Assembly: GCF_018127925.1 (NCBI RefSeq)
Contig: NZ_CP072348.1
Coordinates: forward strand, 1,776,501 to 1,840,500
Source: Prevotella melaninogenica
Lineage (GTDB): Bacteria; Bacteroidota; Bacteroidia; Bacteroidales; Bacteroidaceae
DNA: 64,000 nucleotides
Reading direction: 5' to 3'
The notes beneath the pieces are model-generated. The model ran no database searches, was not told the origin of the DNA, and worked only from the letters and a program-made list of their open reading frames with translations. Of this stretch, positions 60,150-64,000 are shown piece by piece. The position numbers and the translations under genes are program-made. The stretch's first letter is position 1. Each line of letters opens with the position of its first letter.

Positions 60150-61505
60150 TCAATCTCTGTCCTGATATAGCATGACCTTGTATCCGGATTTCAGATGCAC
60201 CTTGACGGTACGCATCTTCTTGGCGATATACTGGCTCGTGCCTTGTATCAGCCCCTTGCCCAAGTCGGAGGCGAGCTGCGCCCCTGCGTTGGTGGAGATA
60301 TTAATGCTGCTGCCCAGCGAGCCGCCCATGTTGGCGGCAACCTCCCTGACGGCGTTCATCTCCATCGAGTTTGGAATGAAGATGCCGGGCTGTCCGTCCG
60401 TGTCATACACCGCCAGTTCTACCGGGATAATCGTACCTGCGTACTCCAGCGAAGTAATTTCAATATCGAGTCGTTCGCCCTGAATCTTTGCCGTGCCTAC
60501 CACCACTGCATTGCGGGGTATGATTTTGTCCGCCACTGCCATCGGCTCCAGCAGCCGTAATCTTACCGCCTGCCCGTCAGTCACACTCTGCGCCCCATAG
60601 ACACACGCCGATATGGTGTTCCTGTCCGATACAGTCGTGACACCCACCGCCGTATTGAAACTGCGGTTGCGCTCCTGCGAGAAGGAGGCGACAAACTCAG
60701 CGTTGCTCATCGGCTGTGAGAGCGAAGATACCACCTGATGCGTTACCTGCCTGACAGGTGCAGCCGTGTTCTTTCCGGCTTTCTGCACGGGGTAAGGCTC
60801 TGCCGCCTGTCCGACAGGTGGCTGTGTGCCGTTCTGCCCGCCCATGTACTTCGCCGCCAGTTCATAGGACTTCTCCATGAGTGCCACTTGGTCATCCATA
60901 GCGGATGCCTTGCCTTTCTCGGTTTCCAGTTCCGATTCCAGCGAGGCGATACGCTCTAACAGTTCGTCCATTTCCGCGTTGTCGTTCTTCGGCTGCTCAT
61001 AGAAGTTGCCGAGCGTGGTATTGAGGTCGCGGTAGGCAGCTGCGGAGGATTGGATGGTTTTCGGAGCGGATGATTTTGCTGTTGCATCTTCCGCATTTCC
61101 GGGATTAGCAAGGTCGAAGTCCCTGCCGCCGTCCGTTTCCGCCACCTCGCGGTCGAACATATCGCCCAGTTCCTGCATGGCGCGGCTGCGGTTCTCCTGC
61201 CGTTCCTCCATTGCTCCCTGTTCGTAGGCTTTCGCCTTGTCGCCGATGATCTGGCGGTTCGCCTTGTCAGCGTCGGGCATTTCGATGTTGTAACCACCCG
61301 TTCCCGGTTGCTGCTCCTTGTCGGAAGACGGGGCGAATATCAGCCACATAGCACCGATGAATACCAGCACTATAGCGGGCAGCACTATCATTTTCTGACG
61401 TTTCAGCCTTTGGGCTTCGGTCAGCGGCTTGCGCTCCTTCTTCGGTTTCCCGTTGTCGGGAGCCGCCTTGTTCTCGTTTTTAGGTTCATTCTTCGTCTGT
61501 TCCAT
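60150..61505 (-). CDS. traM: Conjugative transposon protein TraM
   Basis: The 451-aa product has a membrane span (about 35-58), a long acidic helical middle and a C-terminal VirB10/TrbI-like beta region (T-A-K-I-Q-G-E-R-L-D-I-E, V-E-L-A-V-Y-D-T-D-G). It bridges the inner and outer membranes of the mating channel. It overlaps traL by 20 nt, so the two are co-translated. Confidence 0.88.
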   Translation of the reverse strand: MEQTKNEPKNENKAAPDNGKPKKERKPLTEAQRLKRQKMIVLPAIVLVFIGAMWLIFAPSSDKEQQPGTGGYNIEMPDADKANRQIIGDKAKAYEQGAMEERQENRSRAMQELGDMFDREVAETDGGRDFDLANPGNAEDATAKSSAPKTIQSSAAAYRDLNTTLGNFYEQPKNDNAEMDELLERIASLESELETEKGKASAMDDQVALMEKSYELAAKYMGGQNGTQPPVGQAAEPYPVQKAGKNTAAPVRQVTHQVVSSLSQPMSNAEFVASFSQERNRSFNTAVGVTTVSDRNTISACVYGAQSVTDGQAVRLRLLEPMAVADKIIPRNAVVVGTAKIQGERLDIEITSLEYAGTIIPVELAVYDTDGQPGIFIPNSMEMNAVREVAANMGGSLGSSINISTNAGAQLASDLGKGLIQGTSQYIAKKMRTVKVHLKSGYKVMLYQDRD

Positions 61506-61794
61506 ATAAATAAGGTATTACATTATGATTGTTGTCCGGCTTTATGGACAGTTCCACCTGTCCGGCATGGTCTGTTACCATCCGGCTGCCGTCATTCCTG
61601 CCGATTTCATAGACGGCTTTGCCGAAGGTGTAGAGGGCAAGCACCGCAAAGGCGGCGAGCATCGCCAGCACGATGCGCCTGCGTGTCTTCGGGGGCAAAC
61701 CGTCCAGATAGCCTTTGAGCCTTGCCACCAGCATTTTCTTTTTGTCGTGGAGCTTCCAGTACGCACGCCAAAATGATTTTTTGATTTTCTTCAT
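61486..61794 (-). CDS. traL: Conjugative transposon protein TraL (DUF3989)
   Basis: The 102-aa product has a basic N-terminus and one membrane span (about 41-60). DUF3989 members are TraL of Bacteroidales ICEs. It overlaps traM and sits 6 nt after traK. Confidence 0.85.
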   Translation of the reverse strand: MKKIKKSFWRAYWKLHDKKKMLVARLKGYLDGLPPKTRRRIVLAMLAAFAVLALYTFGKAVYEIGRNDGSRMVTDHAGQVELSIKPDNNHNVIPYLYGTDEE

Positions 61795-61800
61795 GTCCGT

Positions 61801-62424
61801 TTACCTTTTGATGGTTTGTAAATCCTTGTTCTCGATGATGGTGAATCCCTCGATGGTGAAACCGTTGGGATTGTCGTCCGAACGGGACGAGTTCAAGAGG
61901 CGGCACGTAGTCACGAGGCTGCGCTCGGTGACGTTGCTCTGCCGGATGATCTTCTGCGTGGCGTAGGTCACGGCACGGTAGGGATAGCCGTTGAAATCGC
62001 ACACCACGCTGTCCACCTTCAACACCTGATTGATGTTCCCGGCGATGATGCGGTTGTAGTACCCCTTCTCGGCAAAGTCCGAATAGTAGTTGTACACGCT
62101 TTTGTCCGCTAATAGCAGGGCGCGTTTCACGTTATGCTCTATCGCGCTCTTTTCGGGTGAGAGCGTGAAGAACAGCTCGTGGAAACGGCGCACGTGTTCC
62201 CTCGCTTCTGCCGGACGGTTCTGCGACAAGTCTTGCGAGAGAGCCAGCATCAGCGACTTGCCGTTGTCCAGCACGTAAATCTTTTCCCGTTGCCGCTCCG
62301 CGAAGCGGTAGGAACTCCACACGCTCCATACCGTTATTACGGCACACAACGAGAGGAAGACGATACCGAACAGGCGTATCTGCCTGAACGATGATTCGAT
62401 GTTTTTAAGTGACTTAAATTCCAT
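61801..62424 (-). CDS. traK: Conjugative transposon protein TraK
   Basis: The 207-aa product has an N-terminal membrane span (about 17-36) and a soluble periplasmic body with V-L-D-N-G-K-S-L-M-L-A. It is a VirB8-like scaffold by family. Length and place between traJ and traL fit the standard tra order. Confidence 0.88.
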   Translation of the reverse strand: MEFKSLKNIESSFRQIRLFGIVFLSLCAVITVWSVWSSYRFAERQREKIYVLDNGKSLMLALSQDLSQNRPAEAREHVRRFHELFFTLSPEKSAIEHNVKRALLLADKSVYNYYSDFAEKGYYNRIIAGNINQVLKVDSVVCDFNGYPYRAVTYATQKIIRQSNVTERSLVTTCRLLNSSRSDDNPNGFTIEGFTIIENKDLQTIKR

Positions 62425-62455
62425 TGTTGTTTATTCGTTTTTAATTGTCAGTTGA

Positions 62456-63460
62456 TTATTTCAGCAGCTTCCCGACACGTCCGACCACGTTTCCTGCGGC
62501 TGCGCCCGCCACGCTGCCCGCCATACTTCCGGCTCGTCCTGCCGTCTGGTTCACGTTGCGACCGTAGCTTCCCATGCCTCCGGCTTGGATAATCCAGCCT
62601 GCTACCGTGGGGATGGTGAAGTAACCAATGATGCCGATTATCATGAAGACGATGTACACCCCGTCGCTCGAATCCAGCGAGAAGTTCGGGTCAGCCTGCA
62701 TCCGTTCGATGTCGCTTTGCAGCATCAGCACTTGTATCTTCGCCAGTATGGTGCTGAACATATCCGACACGGGCAGCCACAGATAGACCTGTATGTAGCG
62801 GCATATCCACTGTGTAAGCGTGCTTTGGAAGCCGTCCCACACCGATATGGCGAAGGCTATCGGACCGAGTATCGCCAGCACCACGAGGAAGAACGTGCGG
62901 ATGGTGTCTATCACGAGGGCGGCGGCTTGGAACATCAGTTCCAGTATCTCGCGGAAGAAGTCGCGGATGCCCTTCTTCATGTTGTACATCCCGCGCTCGA
63001 TGTACATCCCCGCCATCGTCACCATGTCGCCGGGCGACCAGCCCAGTTCTTCCAGTTGTTTGTCAAACTCCTCATTTGACACGAGGTAGGCGGTTTCGGG
63101 ATTGCGCATCATCGCTTCGTACTCCAGTTTGTCCTTCTGCTCACGGTATCGGTTCATGTCCAGCGTTTCCGCCTCCAGCATCTTTGCCGTACCCTGCACG
63201 ACGGGCGACATGATGCTGTTTATCGTACCCAGTACCACCGTCGGAAAGAACATGATGCACAGACCGATAGCGAACGGGCGGAGCATAGGGAACACGTCTA
63301 TCGGTTCGGCTCTCGCCAGCGACTGCCATACCCGGTAGGCCACATAAAAGAGTGCGCCCAGCCCGGCGATGCCTTTCGCCACGCCCGCCATGTCCCCGCA
63401 TAGCGGCATCATCTGTTCGTAGAGCGAGCGCAGAATTTGGTGAAGGTTGTCGAAATTCAT
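62456..63460 (-). CDS. traJ: Conjugative transposon protein TraJ
   Basis: The 334-aa product has several membrane spans (about 25-45, 80-105, 185-225, 285-310) and a C-terminal G/A-rich tail. TraJ is a VirB6-like inner membrane component of the channel. It is flanked by traI and traK at gaps of 3 and 31 nt. Confidence 0.88.
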   Translation of the reverse strand: MNFDNLHQILRSLYEQMMPLCGDMAGVAKGIAGLGALFYVAYRVWQSLARAEPIDVFPMLRPFAIGLCIMFFPTVVLGTINSIMSPVVQGTAKMLEAETLDMNRYREQKDKLEYEAMMRNPETAYLVSNEEFDKQLEELGWSPGDMVTMAGMYIERGMYNMKKGIRDFFREILELMFQAAALVIDTIRTFFLVVLAILGPIAFAISVWDGFQSTLTQWICRYIQVYLWLPVSDMFSTILAKIQVLMLQSDIERMQADPNFSLDSSDGVYIVFMIIGIIGYFTIPTVAGWIIQAGGMGSYGRNVNQTAGRAGSMAGSVAGAAAGNVVGRVGKLLK

Positions 63461-63463
63461 AGG

Positions 63464-64000
63464 CTACCAATATCTTTCGTTCATGTTCCCGTACAGCCCC
63501 ATGATGCGGTCAAGGTCGTTTTTCTTCTTCGCACGCAGGTAACTCACGCTAATGTTCTTGTTGGTGTAGTAGCTCACGAGGTTGCGGTAACGCTTCATTT
63601 TGGAGTAGCAGCGTTCCACCACGTCCATGCGCTCCTTGTCCGTCATGGAGAGCGTGGTGATATTCACCACATTCTTCAGTTCCGTCAGCACATCGTTGGA
63701 TTCCTCCAATAACTTGGTGTAGCCAAAGGCGATGGCTCCCAGTTCCTCCACCGTGAAGTTGTCGTCACGCATCATCTTCTGGAAACTGGTCACATAGGTG
63801 TCGGTGATGTCACCCACCATCAGAATGGTCTGCTGCACCTTCCGGGCGTCCTTTACCAGATTGTTCACGGATTTGAGTGCGTCGTAATACTTCTTGCCCT
63901 GTTCGTAAATCTTCACGGTCTCTTGAAAATTTTTTATCATATTCTGGGCGGTCGTGGAAGTGTGTACCACGTTCTTCGAGGTGTTCACGATGCTCTGCGC
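63464..64000 (-). CDS. traI: Conjugative transposon protein TraI (DUF4141), partial
   Basis: The frame continues past the right edge: upstream of the GTG at 63988 the codons A-Q-S-I are still open. The visible part has a long helical segment (I-Y-E-Q-G-K-K-Y-Y-D-A-L-K-S-V-N-N-L) and N-M-N-E-R-Y-W at the end, matching the DUF4141/TraI family of Bacteroidales ICEs. The true start and signal peptide are outside this window. Confidence 0.85.
   Translation of the reverse strand, partial: AQSIVNTSKNVVHTSTTAQNMIKNFQETVKIYEQGKKYYDALKSVNNLVKDARKVQQTILMVGDITDTYVTSFQKMMRDDNFTVEELGAIAFGYTKLLEESNDVLTELKNVVNITTLSMTDKERMDVVERCYSKMKRYRNLVSYYTNKNISVSYLRAKKKNDLDRIMGLYGNMNERYW

Overview
The window looks like an oral-type Prevotella chromosome (Bacteroidales). 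The protein set is typical: FabI, ArgRS, Dgt, RF2, MurF, AhpCF/OxyR, GlpABC and a fimbrillin-like lipoprotein. Many genes carry the Bacteroidetes -7 promoter box TAnnTTTG a short way upstream, and coding GC is moderate with AT-rich intergenic DNA. The last 12 kb is the tra end of a CTnDOT/CTnERL-type integrative conjugative element (ICE), which is more GC-rich than the rest. Species cannot be fixed from sequence alone.

Layout. 1-1800: a gene-poor stretch built of two copies of a ~580-bp dispersed element, one interrupted by a 193-bp fold-back element. 1799-10811: fabI, two inverted copies of one ~2.1-kb IS1634-like insertion sequence (one intact, one with a 1-nt deletion), a broken DUF559-RNase H fusion gene, and argS with an AT-rich insertion of about 160 codons. 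10995-18130: a small lipoprotein, a Dna2-like nuclease-helicase, an esterase-HAD fusion and dgt. 18394-23549: dut, a TPR protein, a DUF4292 lipoprotein and an EnvC-like protein, apparently one operon. 24270-32960: acyl-CoA ligase, prfB, a 45-aa membrane peptide, a CYTH protein, VanZ, an NSS transporter, a helix-hairpin-helix protein and murF. 33036-38743: tRNA-Pro, dusB, a heavy-metal ATPase, a carboxypeptidase-regulatory-like protein and a membrane protein with an XRE regulator. 39002-42787: the peroxide module ahpC-ahpF with divergent oxyR. 42900-46222: a fimbrillin-like lipoprotein with a hypervariable-looking C-terminus, and an HU-like protein. 46493-50719: glpABC. From about 51.6 kb: the ICE, with small accessory genes, pcfK/pcfJ-like genes and DUF3873 on the plus strand, then lysozyme and traQ-P-O-N-M-L-K-J-I on the minus strand, running off the right edge.

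The most unusual theme is in the non-coding DNA. At least ten intergenic arrays, and the core of the ~580-bp dispersed element, have an exact 22-bp period. The repeated sequence, usually with a palindrome, differs at almost every locus. I know of no described family with this architecture. Other points for a second look are the insertion in ArgRS, a variable-region-like C-terminus (NNC-rich codons, as in diversity-generating retroelement targets) in the fimbrillin-like lipoprotein, GC-rich REP-like hairpins that supply or abut stop codons at five genes, and intergenic repeats carried in frame inside three coding sequences.
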